Shown here: positions 35,591 through 48,438 of the stretch, in pieces
How the letters are laid out: each line of letters opens with the position of its first letter
Position numbering within the stretch: the stretch's first letter is position 1
From: Lutraria lutraria
Lineage: Eukaryota; Mollusca; Bivalvia; Venerida; Mactridae
Direction of reading: 5' to 3'
Assembly (NCBI GenBank): GCA_964023205.1
Contig: OZ026847.1
Span: 5,392,819 to 5,456,818, forward strand
Length of the DNA: 64,000 nucleotides
The notes under the pieces: generated by a model
What the model was told of the DNA's origin: nothing
The model's input: the letters and a program-made list of their open reading frames with translations, nothing else
Databases searched by the model: none
Program-made: the position numbers and the translations under genes

Positions 35591-35596
35591 CTTACT

Positions 35597-35731
35597 GGAT
35601 TCTGACCAGTACTCAGGCCGAAAGAAGGGATTGTCAAGGTTCCGGTCAAATTCCGCCACTGATGAGATTCGAACCAGCAACCTCCGGGTTAGGATTCCGA
35701 CGCTTTATCCCTACACCACTGCCCTTATCCT
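35597..35731 (-). mobile_element. tRNA-headed SINE, family D
   Basis: Minus strand: GATAAGGGCAGTGGTGTAGG then GATAAAGCGTCGG (box A region) and GGTTGCTGGTTCGAATCTC (an intact box B), followed by ATCAGTGGCGGAATTTGACC and a short body ending near CTGGTCAGAATCC. The intact GGTTCGAATC box B makes the tRNA origin clear. It is not a functional tRNA, because the acceptor stem does not close. Confidence 0.75.
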
Positions 35732-35739
35732 GAAATTTC

Positions 35740-36360
35740 AATGCGTGTCACGTTCAAGTAAAGTCAAGTGAAATTAAAATTAAACTCGACAACGTTGTCT
35801 GTTTTGAATTAAAAGGAAGTTTTTACTATTTATTTTAGAACACTCGCATTTTTTATAAAAAAAGTTGAAAGAAAAAAGTAGCAACGTCAACAACATTATC
35901 GGAAGAGTTCTCGATCTTGTCTGTTTTAATTTACCATCATCTCATCCAAGAAACAACAGATTCATCATAAATGTGTGTGTTTGTCTGGAATTTATAGTAC
36001 ATACGGGAATGCAGGGTTTAAAAAGCTATAATTCACTCATCGTGAAGTCAAACAGAGCAACATTTTTACGTTCTACATTCCCTAATATTCCTAATCAGCC
36101 TTATGCAAACATAATTGATTGAACGACGCAAACCACGTGGGAATATGTTCAGTGCTACGAAAAAAGGTCATAACGGAGTGTAAGAAGGTCAACCCCATAT
36201 GTCACCAAGATCAACGTTCATGCATAATTGAATTTACTTATATTGTGAGTTACATGTATGGTCTTAAGTTCATGTGAGTTTTATTAGATTTGTAAGTTGT
36301 GTTTTGATTATTACCACGATAAGGTACGGTTTTGGATATATCAAACTGTATCATGTGTCA
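35740..36360. other. Non-coding stretch, nothing recognised
   Basis: Contains an 85-codon frame (35865-36122) without any motif or splice support. Confidence 0.55.
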
Positions 36361-36750
36361 GATATGTATGTACAATAGACTGCTCATTTTATGCCGACCA
36401 ATCAGATCGCCTGATACATCACTAGCACGTGACTCAAAATGGCTTGCAGCGAAGTTAAATAACGAATGGAACACAATTTTACCGTTTCACTGTTATTAAA
36501 TGTAATTGAATGAGATTTTCGGTAGGAATGAATAACTTATAGTTTATCTGAATGACATGTGTTGCGATTTTCCTTCAGCGCACATTTTTTATGCTGAAAA
36601 AAAAACAAGATGCGATGTTCCACATTGTTTGGCATATAGACATATAGTAGGCTTTTCACCTTGGTAGTAATATAAGCTCAGTGACGGGATTTTTTTTTTG
36701 TGTGTGAACCAAACACTGATACAGCCACCTGTAGATCTAGTGAGGTCAGA
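36361..36750 (+). repeat. Complex dispersed repeat, copy 2 (continuous form)
   Basis: Continuous version of the repeat at 31423-33060, running from ACAATAGACTGCTCATTTTA through AAATAACGAATGGAACACAA, AGTTTATCTGAATGACATGT and CAGTGACGGGATTTTTT to TGATACAGCCACCTGTAGAT. No coding capacity is seen. Confidence 0.75.
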
Positions 36751-36759
36751 GGAACTTAA

Positions 36760-37290
36760 ATGTCAGAATGGTGTTGGGACACTAATTTCTCATAGGACTA
36801 TTTCATTCTGCTTACATATTTTATATTTTCAATCAAATAACTTGTGGTATAAACAAAGTATAAACAATTGTGAGGTCAGAGTAATACATTTGAGTACTGT
36901 AATGATAGTAAAGTGTTTCAAATAACGAAAATATACGTATTAATTAGTCCGTGCATTATCGCATTACAACACAATCAAGAACGGCGGTCATGCATAATAG
37001 ATGACCGGATATGCATTACCATGTTCCTATTTGATTATCTGTTGATTTTATTATCTTTATTTCAGAGTTGCATCTTGGGAATATCATCTCGGATGAAGCA
37101 CTCTATGTCATCTATGACGTAATTAAGTAAATTAAATGTTGGGTGCAACATAAACAAGAAAGAATTCACAGAAAATGTCACCGTGATACAAAAGTATGAC
37201 TTGACAAACGGACAAGAAGACAAAAACAACCATCATGGTACTTACCAACATGTTACGTTAATGAATTCAAAACAAATGACTAAAGCAATG
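36760..37290. other. Non-coding stretch, nothing recognised
   Basis: AT-rich, downstream of the 3' end of the minus-strand 520-codon gene. No matched repeat. Confidence 0.5.
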
Positions 37291-37297
37291 GTGTATG

Positions 37298-37327
37298 TTT
37301 ATTATATTTATTTTTATTTATAGTTTA
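37298..37327 (-). terminator. Cluster of possible polyadenylation signals for the 520-codon gene
   Basis: On the minus strand several AATAAA hexamers (plus-strand TTTATT, first at 37298-37303) lie about 450-470 nt after the stop codon at 37771. This is a normal 3' UTR length. The region is AT-rich, so chance hexamers are expected. Confidence 0.3.
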
Positions 37328-37770
37328 TTTACATAATAATTATTTTTATTATTCAATAAATCTATGTACAATCGTAAAATTTAAAAACTTAACAAGTTAA
37401 CAACCATAAAAGATAAATCTCAGAATATACATGTATGTTCATTTTCGTCAACTCTTTCTTTTAGCGCCGAATTCTTAATTTAAAAATTCATTATTAAAAC
37501 AAATGATTCTTTCAAATATGGTTACATAAAACCGTATCTGGTGTCAATGTCTTGTATTTTCAAGTTGATGGTGACCAAATGGGCATAAACTACGATTGAC
37601 AAACGAACATATGTACATAGAAAATAATAATATATACTAAGAGCACTTGTTAAATCATACATTAAAATATATACATAATTGTTTTTTATCAGATTATTGA
37701 GCACTTAATTGATATATATTTTTTAATGAGTTCAACATTAATATTAAATAAGTTCAAAAACTTTTTCACT

Positions 37771-39333
37771 TTATACAACTGATTCTCGCTTCATCATGGT
37801 CGGTTTGGTGCCACTGACACGGTTGTATCGAAATGACTTTCGCCATATTGGGCTCTGGGTATCAATTGTTTCCATACGTAATGTTTTTGTCTGTGGTTTA
37901 AGTGATCCGTTAGTCTTAATTCTTGTACATCTAGCAGTCCTTTCTAATTTCCTCTTCAAGTCTAAGACTGTGTCCATTCCAAGAGTATCAATGGACAACA
38001 AGTTTACATGTTTCCTCGAACTTACGATTCCAAGACGAGGACGGCGCGTTGTGACATTGGCATTATTTACCACACTGATCCAATCTGTTTCACGTACCTC
38101 ATTATTGACTGCATTCAATGCGTCTCCTTCAACATTGAAGGAAAGCTTTCTTTGACACTGAGTGAATTTCAAATTCGATGTTCCGGTTTTCTTCCGCTTT
38201 CCATTAGCTGCAATTAAAGACGGCGTCTCTGTTGAGTTTGTGTTAAGTCCTTCCAAAACACTGTCATCGAAGTCAGCACTGTTTTTTGTTGCTTTTGGTC
38301 CGGTTTCAATTAATTTCGCCACTGTGACGTCACGCTGTGGTACTTCCGGTATATCTGATAAAGTTTTTCTGCGTTGAACTTCATTTCCTCTCAAGAATTC
38401 AGAGAGGCCAGTGATACCGCTGTAATATCTGCTTCCACGTTGGCGTTGTTTTTTCAATTCCTGTTCGTAATATTGATCGGTTTGTCCAACTTTTCGCAGA
38501 AAGTCTTTCGATCTTTTAACTGATTTCAATCCCTTCTTTACGAATTTAGCTATTTTTAACTTTGGACCCTGAAATGGGGCAGCCTGCATGTTATCAGATG
38601 GTTTACAATTTTCTTGTGTAGCACTAACACTTTCATTCAACCTATGATTGTCTTCTGGCAAAGGTTCGTTTGACATACGACATATTTCCGGTTTATTAGT
38701 TGACCTGAAACTTTGTAGTCTTTTGACATCACCGATCTTGGTAACGTAAGCGCTTGGTTTTAATGGTTTAACCAAAGTAACATCGCCGAACTGTTTTACC
38801 GACTCAGCCCAACCCACACTTTTTGATCGGACCACATTAGCTTGTCTACATGGGGTGTCACCGGCAAGCCGAATAATTATGTCAGAATCACTGTATCTAG
38901 CACGTTTAAACTGCTGAATCGATTCAAACTTTTCATTTGTGTTGTCAATGGTTTTAGAATCGTGCACTCTCTTGTTACGATTAATTCTTGACGTGATAAT
39001 TCCTCCATTTTGAAGAGTCGATGAGTTTACACTGGTTAATGATTCAGAAGAATCATGTCCATAGCCGTCTTGAGTTCGCTCAAGATCAACACAAAACGAT
39101 TTCTCATCTGTATATTGACTGACTATATTGTTTGCCGTGCTTACGTCATTTATTACGTAACTGTTGTAAAAAACACTCTCATCTTGTATATATTCGGATG
39201 AGTCCAGTATTTGGATACTGTTATCATTTGTAAGATTTTTCCAATCCAGCCCGCACACCAGTATTGGCGTGGGCAATAGTTTCTGTGTCATCACGTGACT
39301 TAAAGGTGGCGTGTCTGTCACTGAAGGTCTCAT
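37771..39333 (-). CDS. Uncharacterised 520-residue protein, probably intrinsically disordered and nuclear or cytoskeletal
   Basis: This is the only long frame in the window, so it is almost certainly a real exon. ATG at 39333-39331, TAA at 37771-37773. An in-frame TGA lies 12-10 nt before the ATG, and a strong acceptor (CATTATACTTTCAG) ends 26 nt before it, so translation starts in this exon and the 5' UTR is probably spliced. Residues 1-110 are acidic and Ser/Asn-rich. Residues 115-150 carry RINRNKRVHDSK and KRARYSDSD. Residues 258-300 form a Lys/Arg-rich, helix-prone stretch (KLKIAKFVKKGLKSVKRSKD) followed by YYEQELKKQRQR. RRKTLSDIPE (321-330) and QRKLSFN (394-400) look like basophilic-kinase sites; GKRKK (378-382) is a possible nuclear signal. 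The C-terminal third is strongly basic and ends KRESVV. There is no signal peptide, membrane segment or known domain that I recognise. Role unknown. Confidence 0.85.
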   Translation of the reverse strand: MRPSVTDTPPLSHVMTQKLLPTPILVCGLDWKNLTNDNSIQILDSSEYIQDESVFYNSYVINDVSTANNIVSQYTDEKSFCVDLERTQDGYGHDSSESLTSVNSSTLQNGGIITSRINRNKRVHDSKTIDNTNEKFESIQQFKRARYSDSDIIIRLAGDTPCRQANVVRSKSVGWAESVKQFGDVTLVKPLKPSAYVTKIGDVKRLQSFRSTNKPEICRMSNEPLPEDNHRLNESVSATQENCKPSDNMQAAPFQGPKLKIAKFVKKGLKSVKRSKDFLRKVGQTDQYYEQELKKQRQRGSRYYSGITGLSEFLRGNEVQRRKTLSDIPEVPQRDVTVAKLIETGPKATKNSADFDDSVLEGLNTNSTETPSLIAANGKRKKTGTSNLKFTQCQRKLSFNVEGDALNAVNNEVRETDWISVVNNANVTTRRPRLGIVSSRKHVNLLSIDTLGMDTVLDLKRKLERTARCTRIKTNGSLKPQTKTLRMETIDTQSPIWRKSFRYNRVSGTKPTMMKRESVV

Positions 39334-39359
39334 CTTCAGGTATCACAAAATTACCAAAT
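39334..39359 (-). other. 5' UTR part of the exon and splice acceptor for the 520-codon gene
   Basis: On the minus strand TTCCATTATACTTTCAG precedes position 39359, with a pyrimidine-rich tract and CAG. The exon then begins ATTTGG and reaches the ATG after 26 nt, including the upstream in-frame TGA. The upstream exon was not located. Confidence 0.55.
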
Positions 39360-42009
39360 CTGAAAGTATAATGGAAACATGTTTGATAATACATACAGTA
39401 TAAATCACTGTTATTTCCTGTATTGTGATAAAATCCCATAAAAAAAACAATCAGAAACTATTAAATATTAATTAGAAATTGTCGAGCTATTGCGCTGGTT
39501 ATGCATATATTTAACATTTTCCGATGCTATCAGTTTAATGTACATAACAAAATCGAAGGCACCAATTTCTATAGAATCATTAGATTGCCATATAAATATG
39601 CCTCGTCATATCCAAAAGAATGTCTTAAATTATCTTTGTCTACGCTATAAATATTGCAAACACTCCTACACCGGCATTCTGATACTCGTCTTAGTTCAAT
39701 GCATCCGAGACGAATATGTTCGCTGCTTGTTCCGGAAGCATGTAAATCAACCCTGGGGACACCTAGTGGTCGTAACTGCACTGTTTCTCAGACATTTGTT
39801 AGGATATAGTCTTAATAGGACACCTACTCGTAAATAAAAATAAAACCCATCAATAAACATAATTTCCTGTATCATATTGAGTTCCATGCACTATTTTATA
39901 GATTAAAGAACGTAAAACAAAACTTTATCGTTTTGGAATGGTTCCATCAATTGTAGTGAGATTTATATGAGAGAGCACATTTCAAAAATCGCAATGAAAA
40001 TATGAGAACGCGTCATCCGCGCGAGACTTGATGACGTCAGAATTAATGATCTTCTAAATTTACTCATAGAATGTTGGTCTTGTTTCGTAACTATTCGTCG
40101 GTGTGGTCGAGAAATAATTTATCAAAACAAAATTTGTTGAGAATATCATTTTTTTAAATTCATTTTTCGTACAATGTTTCGTGATATTTCTGTTCAAACC
40201 ACGAAACCTGAAGAGTCGGGAGTGTCTATGACGTCACTTGTGAACATATTTCAAAATCGTTCAATGTAATGATTATCACGAATTAGGTGCTTGAATTACA
40301 ACAATTTCGCACGTTTGATGTGAAATTAGTCTTCAGACAGGATCTTGATAACTGGCTTTATATGAGCAGATGTTTACATAATTGTAGACAATTTATCAAC
40401 CGAAGACTTATCGTCTGTAACTATAATAACTTGTCACGTGAACGAGATATTAACCAATAAAATACAGTTTGGTTTATCATTCAATAGTCTACTAAAAGAT
40501 CATGCAATTCTTTTTCGCAATGTATGCCTAAAATTATAGGAGAAAATGACCCTACTATCTGAAATGATAAAAATGCATAACATGTTCGCCTCTTTCAGAA
40601 TGTATAATTGAATGGTAAAATGTTTTAATTTAGTAAATATATTAAAAAAGTATCACTTAACAAAAGAGATGTTGTTATTGAAACGGTACATTGCGATACA
40701 CATTCCTGATCGTCATATCCGTACCGTGATACGTATCGCACGATCCTTTTACTTGTCTTGTCAGAACAATCAATTTTATTTCCCAAATATGTTACATACA
40801 TATTGCATGGATAACAAAAATGAAGCAACATATTTACAGAGGTTATCAGATCAATACAACACTACTTGAAATGTGAGCACAAACACATGTTTCTTGCACG
40901 GAATAGCTTTTAAATGAAGCCCAATACATGAAACAACATTATTAGATATTGTATAAATCCAGTCTCATATAACATAATGCACAAACTAATTCGCTGAATT
41001 CGTGTAATGGTCGCCGCGATTAAATCTACTTTAAGTTATAATGTGACATGATGTATTTGAAGCACTTACTTGTATTCTTAATTAAGTGTGTCCAAAATAC
41101 AACGACACATCCGAGTCGCTTACAATAAAAACAGATGAAGCACTCTTTATAGTAATAAAATAACACCAAAAAATGATTCATTAATACTCCAAGTTCGTTG
41201 TACACAATGACATCTGTGTCTATATTTTGAGAATATAATCGTTTTATAGAGATGAGACGGTTAGAGTAATAATTTGCTAAAAAAGATTTACTCTTTCTCT
41301 CACTCGGGCTAAGTCTTTGATCAGAATTACCCCATTGTGCTGAGTGTTTGTAACAACTGGAGTCTAAGTGTTGATTGGGGTAATTAGCGCCCATTGATAT
41401 AAATATTACTTACTAATTATTTGTCTGTTATATAGGTGTGAACGTGTTTTATAAACATAATGATCGTTTGAAGTAACAGTTAGTGGTGTTAGAAATAAAC
41501 AATAGGTGTTTTAAGTCAGAATTAAGTTGTAATAATATATTACATACATACTTATGTATTTGCTTGTAAACAATTATAATGTCTGTTAATGTTACTACTT
41601 GTGTATCTTGATAATATCAGTCAATCGGAATACTTTATTTTCTCCAATATTACATAGTACATGTAATAACATTGGGAATTTACATTTAGTACATAAATTA
41701 TAACATGAAACATATCTAAATCCGGTCAGGTAGCAGATATGTAATATACAAAATAAAGAAAAACAAACAAACAAAAAAGAAGTAGAGATTTTAGAGTTGG
41801 ACTCGGGGGAATGCAACGAGAGATCATTTCAGTCAATTGATTAGAAAAAAACATCACTTATTAAAAGTGTTCAATCTTACACAAAAATATCAGGGAAAGA
41901 TTATATCAGACATAATGATCAAATTACGTTAACCCGTATTGTAAGAAAATATCATAACAACATAAAAAGAATAACACGTATACAATCTGTTACATCGATA
42001 ATTTCGGAC

Positions 42010-42097
42010 AAATAAAGATTTAGCCAGAAGAAAAGATATATTTCTTTCATCTTGTTAGTTATAATATAATCTGTGAATGCTAATAAAGTTCTGTTCT
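42010..42097 (+). mobile_element. Retroposon 3' end with TTCTG tail
   Basis: Ends TGAATGCTAATAAAGTTCTG then TTCTGTTTT, similar to the tail at 14672-14697 (TTAATAAAATTCTGTTCTG). Only the last tens of bases are recognisable. Confidence 0.4.
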
Positions 42098-42143
42098 GTT
42101 TTAATTATAAGTAGCAAATTTCCGTTGAAATATCAATATACTC

Positions 42144-42185
42144 AAGGACTTATATACATACCTGCATGTATGTATAAGTCCTTGA
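42144..42185. repeat. Near-perfect palindrome, possible hairpin
   Basis: CAAGGACTTATATACATAC and, after CTGC, ATGTATGTATAAGTCCTTG. The arms are about 19 bp with a small slip in the TA-rich middle. It could be a cruciform or fold-back remnant. Confidence 0.6.
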
Positions 42186-43098
42186 TGTACGGTTTAAAAT
42201 CACGGCTTCTAAAGCTATTATAAAACATTAGAAATATATGTACATGTATTCTTATAAAAATAATTTACATATACGTACTATCTATTGAAACTTGTATATG
42301 TTTAAATATCTGTTATTAAGCCATATACGTATAACATGAGTGTTAAATTATTGCTATATATATTGACTGAAACACAACCAACTACACAATATAAGTACAT
42401 TTGTATATAATTATATTACTAACCTTGTACATTTTTGTATACATAAATTATTCTATATATGTATACGAATGCTTCCATACTTGTATACATGTAGGTATTT
42501 ACCTTAATTGGATTCCTTATAATAGCCTGTGAGTTAGCCGTCTGATATGCTGTAAATGTGACTGCGTCAAACGATTTCATATTTTATGAATCAATATTAA
42601 ATATAATTTATTTCTTTGTACAAAAATGTATACTGGTCTATGTTAAAGTTTTGTATTGCACTAATAGCATTGGGCTAAACACTAAAATTAGCTACGATAT
42701 GATATTTTCATATTTTGGCACTCACCCGCTCCCGTAGAATCTCGTACTACCGATGCCAAAATCTGTGTTTATTCACAATGATGCATAGTCACCTTGTATG
42801 TAACAATATTGATTGATCTTTCTATATTAAGAAACACCGAAAATAGCTCCCTAAATCGGCAGTTAAACGCATGTACGCAGGTTCTGTTTAAAATTAAAGA
42901 CACAATTAATGTCATTTTCTTCTAAAAGTAGACCTTTGATAGCCAATATTCATTACCGAAACAGTGAAAATAGTTTCATCAAAACAGAAATATGTCCTGT
43001 CTCGACACGAGATTCGCTATTAGTAGGAGACGTAATTGTTACGTAATTACGTTTTCAAACATAGTCAATATGATGCGTACAACTGTCCGTGAAATTTA

Positions 43099-43359
<261 letters not shown>

Positions 43360-43593
43360 TTATTAACTCTAGTTACATGTTACAGCAACATAGGAGCATA
43401 TAATTTATAATAAAAAACATGCTTTACTCACACTTATAAATGGACGTACATTTTGTATATTTTTTGTTCTATCTCATATCATGTAATTATAATTATGCTG
43501 AGGAACTGAAATAAACTGAAGCAGCCCAGTCTGCTGTACATGTTGGTACCATGTTATTCAAAATGGTTGACTAATGTATAGCAATTTGGCTTA

Positions 43594-43852
43594 TCTTTTT
43601 TGTTTGTTTGTTTGTTTGTTTATATCGAATTTTACGCCCCTTTTCAACAGTCATAGTCATATAAGGCGGACAGTTCACCTAAACATCGCTCCTCGGGGAA
43701 GACCCAGTACTAGACTTCATCCTCCGTAAGGAATTACCTACTTTCTCACATAAAGAGACATGGTTGGTAGCGGGACTCGAACCCACCCTCTATCATTGAC
43801 AGGTTACAGAAATTGGAAGTCAGCGACCTTAACCACTCGACCACGGACTTCG
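43594..43852 (-). mobile_element. tRNA-headed SINE, family B, full length
   Basis: Minus strand: GAAGTCCGTGGTCGAGTGGT then TAAGGTCGCTGACTTCC (box A) and GGTGGGTTCGAGTCCCGC (an intact box B), followed by a body shared with 18730-18978 and ending GTTGAAAAGGGGCGTAAAAT then TCGATATAAACAAACAAAC. Box B is better preserved than in the 18.7 kb copy, suggesting a younger insertion. The (GTTT)n on the plus strand is the simple-repeat tail. Confidence 0.88.
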
Positions 43853-43946
43853 ATTATCTAACATGGACTTTATTATAATCACTTTAGAAAAGAATGCTCT
43901 TTGGTAATGCTACCTTGTTCACGATGTACACATATACAATGAAATA

Positions 43947-44110
43947 CGACCAAACCTGTGTTAGCGGCCCCTCCGAATAAAGGCCACCCTGTGAATAAAG
44001 GTCAATATTTAAAAACTGACAGAACCAAGTGACCTCCGAAGAAGGTCATCTGTGAATAAAGACCATATTTTGTCTTTCCCAACAGTGGCCTTTATTCACA
44101 GGTTTGACTG
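43947..44110. mobile_element. TA-flanked MITE (CAGTCAAACCTGTG family), best copy
   Basis: It starts CGACCAAACCTGTGTTAGCG and ends CTTTATTCACAGGTTTGACT then G, with TA at 43945-43946 and 44111-44112. The interior repeats GTGAATAAAGGTC and GAATAAAGGCCACC. Non-coding, about 164 bp. Confidence 0.8.
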
Positions 44111-44119
44111 TATTACAGA

Positions 44120-46250
44120 ACAGAACATATAAGACGATTAGTGTTAATGAACTTTGGAGAATATCATTCTATTATGTAAAAGACAAGTGCACATATGTCG
44201 ATAACCTTATACGTTACGGTTTATCTTGTCATTAAAATTGCATCACGCGCTACCGTATATCACGCGAGCATGTGACATACAGTTTGTTTTTTAATGAACT
44301 TTTCACACTTAAGATAAGGAAACTACTGTATAATGTCAGTATATAATATTTATTCTGCAACTCTAACCGGATTCCGGATTTCTTAACCTTTCAAAATAAT
44401 TTATATTGAAATTGCGTTTTTTTGTGAATAAATATGTTTATGATAATTATACTTAATGTGATATGTTAATTTCCTTTTTTATAATTAACTATCGAATATA
44501 ATGAGTTACTGGAGATTGAACTAATAAAATACCCATGTGGAATCTGGGAGCTTTACAGAACAGAGCAGATATTTAATGTACAAGTCTAAGATTACAATAT
44601 ACATGTATATTTCGTAAATATACTAGTATGTAAACAAATATTTAATTCTTATATAAATGGTTCATGGTATAAAACATCAGCAGTATTGTTTATTTAACAT
44701 CATTTGTTGAACTAGCTGAGCATTTCCCCCCCAATCATTTTCGTTGACTGATTCCAGTATTAACTTCCTGATCTTGATTGAGACATAAACATGTCAGTCT
44801 GCAGTTTTTGCATCCAAATCAAATATTTCCTCAAGTTGTCACATTGCTTGAGTATTTTGCTGCAAGAACTTTATTTTTGTTTTATAAAATACAATGTTTA
44901 TTTCAGCATAGGAAAAGTATTTCCATTCTGCATTTCAATTCCTGACACCCTCTGAATCAGCCTTGTTGCAGTATGCGAGTACTTTCAACACAATTTATTG
45001 AGCGCAGTTTTATCCATCAAACGGTAGCCGAACGAAACACTAGTTAAAAAAGCACAAGGACCCTTTTAATAAAATGGGTATTTCCCCGAACCCCCTTCAT
45101 ATGATTTGACACCGTGCATGGTATGTAATTTGAATTTCACAATATCTAACAACACAAATGGACACATCATTGATATCAGTATCGCTAAAGTAAGCGTTTA
45201 AAGTCAGCGAAGGCACCAAAGAGGACAATATTGACAAATTCAACGTCATGTATAAGAATAAGGGCTTCGTGGACGGCAACGCCACCAGCAACAACAGTAT
45301 CAGCAGCTGTTTGATTGACTGAAACAACACAATTCCACATCACCATGTTTGTATCGTCAATGACAAAAACAACATTATGCGTAGTAACAAAAACCAAGGA
45401 AATGTATTTATCACAAATATTACATTAACAAATTCAATTCACGTAATATGGCAGTTAGTATAAAGAAAAACCTCAAAATAAGATAGCAGTGAACAATTCT
45501 CTGCTTCTGCATAGCGAAACGTCACTTTTTTGAATAATGGCTAAAATATATGCCGTTCCGTACACAACATTACATATATTTTTTTGCAAGTGTGAGGTTT
45601 TTTTTACATTTCAAAATCAATACATGCAGCATATCCGATGCACAATTTATTATCTTGGTATGGCTTAATTGGCATAATAATTACACCCGCATCGTTCTGG
45701 TTCACCCTTAAGAAGAAATAACCTGCTGGACGTGATCTCGTGCGATCAGCTGATAACATATTATGCTTAAATTACTAGTATGCTACGTTATTCCAGCAGA
45801 GCATTGAGTATTAAATATTTATTTATAAATTAGTCATTCTGAAGAGTTTGATATGACAACGTGTTTCTCTCATGAATATTCATAGTTCAGGAAGTTTCCA
45901 TGTCACATGAAACGAAATATCAAATTTAACATTTTGGTTATTAATTTGCGACAGTCACGGAAATCAGATTGATTTTGAATAAGAATCAATTAAAATTAAA
46001 TGAAACACGGAGGTGTAAACATCAGTGATAACTCTAAAGTGGAGGCGCTTTATGTTGTCAAGAACATAGTGTGACGGATAAAAACATTCATGAAATTTCC
46101 GAGGCCGACTGGAAAACAAAACAGTGACGAATGTGAAATTCACATAAATGAGAAAGATTGACAGCCTTTATAATTAACCTGAAGAAAATGCGAAGTAATT
46201 TAATCAAACTAACATATTTGTAAATCGAAATTCCCCCGAGCTTTCTGTTT
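44120..46250. other. Non-coding stretch, nothing recognised
   Basis: AT-rich. The overlapping minus frames at 45097-45397 have no supporting features. Confidence 0.55.
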
Positions 46251-46259
46251 TCTGTAAGA

Positions 46260-46830
46260 ACAACATCATCAACAGCAGCTTCACCAAAACAACATTAGAG
46301 CATCCTCAAAAATCTATTATCAAAATAAATAACACCAAACTGCCACGAAACCACCAAGGACGACTACAATAACACTGGCAACAAAAGCAACAACAAAAAC
46401 CGCTATCACCAACATCACCAGAAATTTCTACTGCAACAGCCAGAAAAGTAGCGACAACAACAAAAAAAAACTATCTCAACCATCATAACAAACAACACCA
46501 TCATCACCACCACCATCACCACTTGGAACAACATAAATTATAGCACCAACAAACAAACAAAAGATAAAAAAATATTTTTAATATCCAAAATGATATTTTG
46601 CAATTCAAATTCTACCTTTACAAAACAAAGCAACACCACTGGTGGCAACAACGACAAACAACAACAACAACTATACCACCATTCCCACCACATTTGAATC
46701 AACAACAACAACCGTTACAATGACACCAATCAGCACTGTCAGGACCATCATTCCAACAATATAACAATCATCATAGTCACCATAAGCAACAAGAGCATTA
46801 CTAGTATCAGCAGCAACAAAATATTCTTCG
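46260..46830. repeat. Cryptic CAA/CAC/AAC triplet-rich low-complexity region
   Basis: Long runs of CAA, AAC, CAC and ATC triplets without a fixed order (for example AACAACAACAACTATACCAC). On the minus strand this gives a Val/Gly/Asp-rich frame at 46671-46853 that is a composition artefact. Confidence 0.7.
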
Positions 46831-46859
46831 ATGAAAGCAAACAAGTGCAGCATTGTTCG

Positions 46860-48430
46860 AACTGTTTATTTGGAAACAAACAAAGCATGTTTCTAGGCTA
46901 GGAAAGCACATGGCATGTCACTCCAATGTCGTAAAAGTTGAATGTCTAGCCATATATAGGAAGCAGTTTTCTTTAAGGATTTAACATACAAACCAACACA
47001 CTCATGTGTTTAGAATCTATTGGATTTGTGCAATGTGCGCACATTTGTTTACAAAGCCTGAAAGTATATTTTGATGGCACAACCCCATGACGAAAATAAG
47101 CGTCACATACATTTGTACACTTTGATTGTGTCGATCTGTATCTAGTTTCAATACATTACTTTGATCATTTGATAATTAACAAAGGACTATGGGGGAGGTA
47201 TTTTTTTTATTACCGTACCTTGCTATAATACTCTTGTTCGATAAATAAGATAAACATCTAAATGATACTGATATAATCTTGTTTCTAACCACAAACATAG
47301 ATTACATTATGTCCTCCATAATCAGGTCGATGTGAAAGTCATACAGAATAAACCGTGCTAGATACATTAAAAACCCTGATTTATCTATCATGCTAAATGA
47401 ATTAATAATGTGGAATTTTGTGGCATGCTACTAAATTGCAATGGTGTATTCTATTTTTGTCTATAGGTGGTTTGTAAAGATAAACGTTTCTCGTTTCCAG
47501 GTAGAAGACGGCAAATAGTGAAACGTTTTCAATTTTTTATAATCTTTAGGCCAAGAATATAGAAGAACTTTGAATTCCAATGTATTTGAATATCTCCCGA
47601 CTGAAGTCCAAAAAACACTATAGGCCAATTCGATTGGACTCTCGTAAGAAGAGAATGCACCAGCTAGAAGAGCTAAGAAGAGAAACCAAATCAAACACAA
47701 TCGCAGCCTTGGTTCTAAGAATTAAAAAAAACTACTTATTTAAAGAAAATGAACATTGTTTTGGAAGTAAATAAGAGAAAAAATACTTCTTCCAAGCCAC
47801 GGTCTATTTCGATAATGCTGCATAAGTATATTCTTTAACTATCCGAAAGGTCTGCATCCGACTATTAGGTATTACTAAAACTAACCGTCAAACCAGTATT
47901 GCTTAAACCTTGTAGATAAACTAAAGCGCTGTTAGATATTGTGAACAATTTATTTGTTGAAAAATATATTTTCTTGTTGTAAGTTATAAGAAAAGTTTAA
48001 AAAGGGCTATTCCAAACGATACGTTTATTTCTCGGCCATATTGTTTAGTCACATGACTAATATCTCTGCCACCTCTTCTAACCATCCGGCGGAATAGATA
48101 AAAGTGCTTCTAAAATCAAAAGACGACCAAATGAACAGTTCGGAAAAGCTCTGCCTCTTCTGTTTGACCAATCGAATTATGCTAATAATGAACAAACTTT
48201 CTAAGTTAAGTTTAAGAGCATGTGCGAGTACACCTTTAACTGGTTCTGCTTTTGGTTTCAATGGTAACTTGTGAAAATGCTTATACTAATGTAACGTTTG
48301 TGTAGAATATACTTAGTATATACGGTAGTCTTAAAGTGCGTTTGTTTACACTCAAGACCAACTTTCCGATTTCGCAATACAATATCTATCATGAAATTGC
48401 AATCAATCAATGTTAAGAACGAACTAGAGT
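46860..48430. other. Non-coding stretch, nothing recognised
   Basis: The frame 47580-47774 contains a basic stretch (RLDSRKKRMHQLEELRRE) but lacks splice sites or a family match, and an opposing frame of similar length overlaps it. Confidence 0.5.
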
Positions 48431-48438
48431 TTTCAATA

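Noticed and set aside
37796..38377. Plus-strand ORFs opposite the 520-codon gene
   Set aside because: Antisense shadows of the long minus-strand frame.
41026..41394. 122-codon minus-strand frame
   Set aside because: Length alone is the only support; the C-terminal half is Cys/Phe/Tyr-rich as expected from AT-rich DNA, with no family match or splice context.
46671..46853. 60-codon Val-rich minus-strand frame
   Set aside because: It lies within CAA/CAC triplet-rich low-complexity DNA; the composition explains it.
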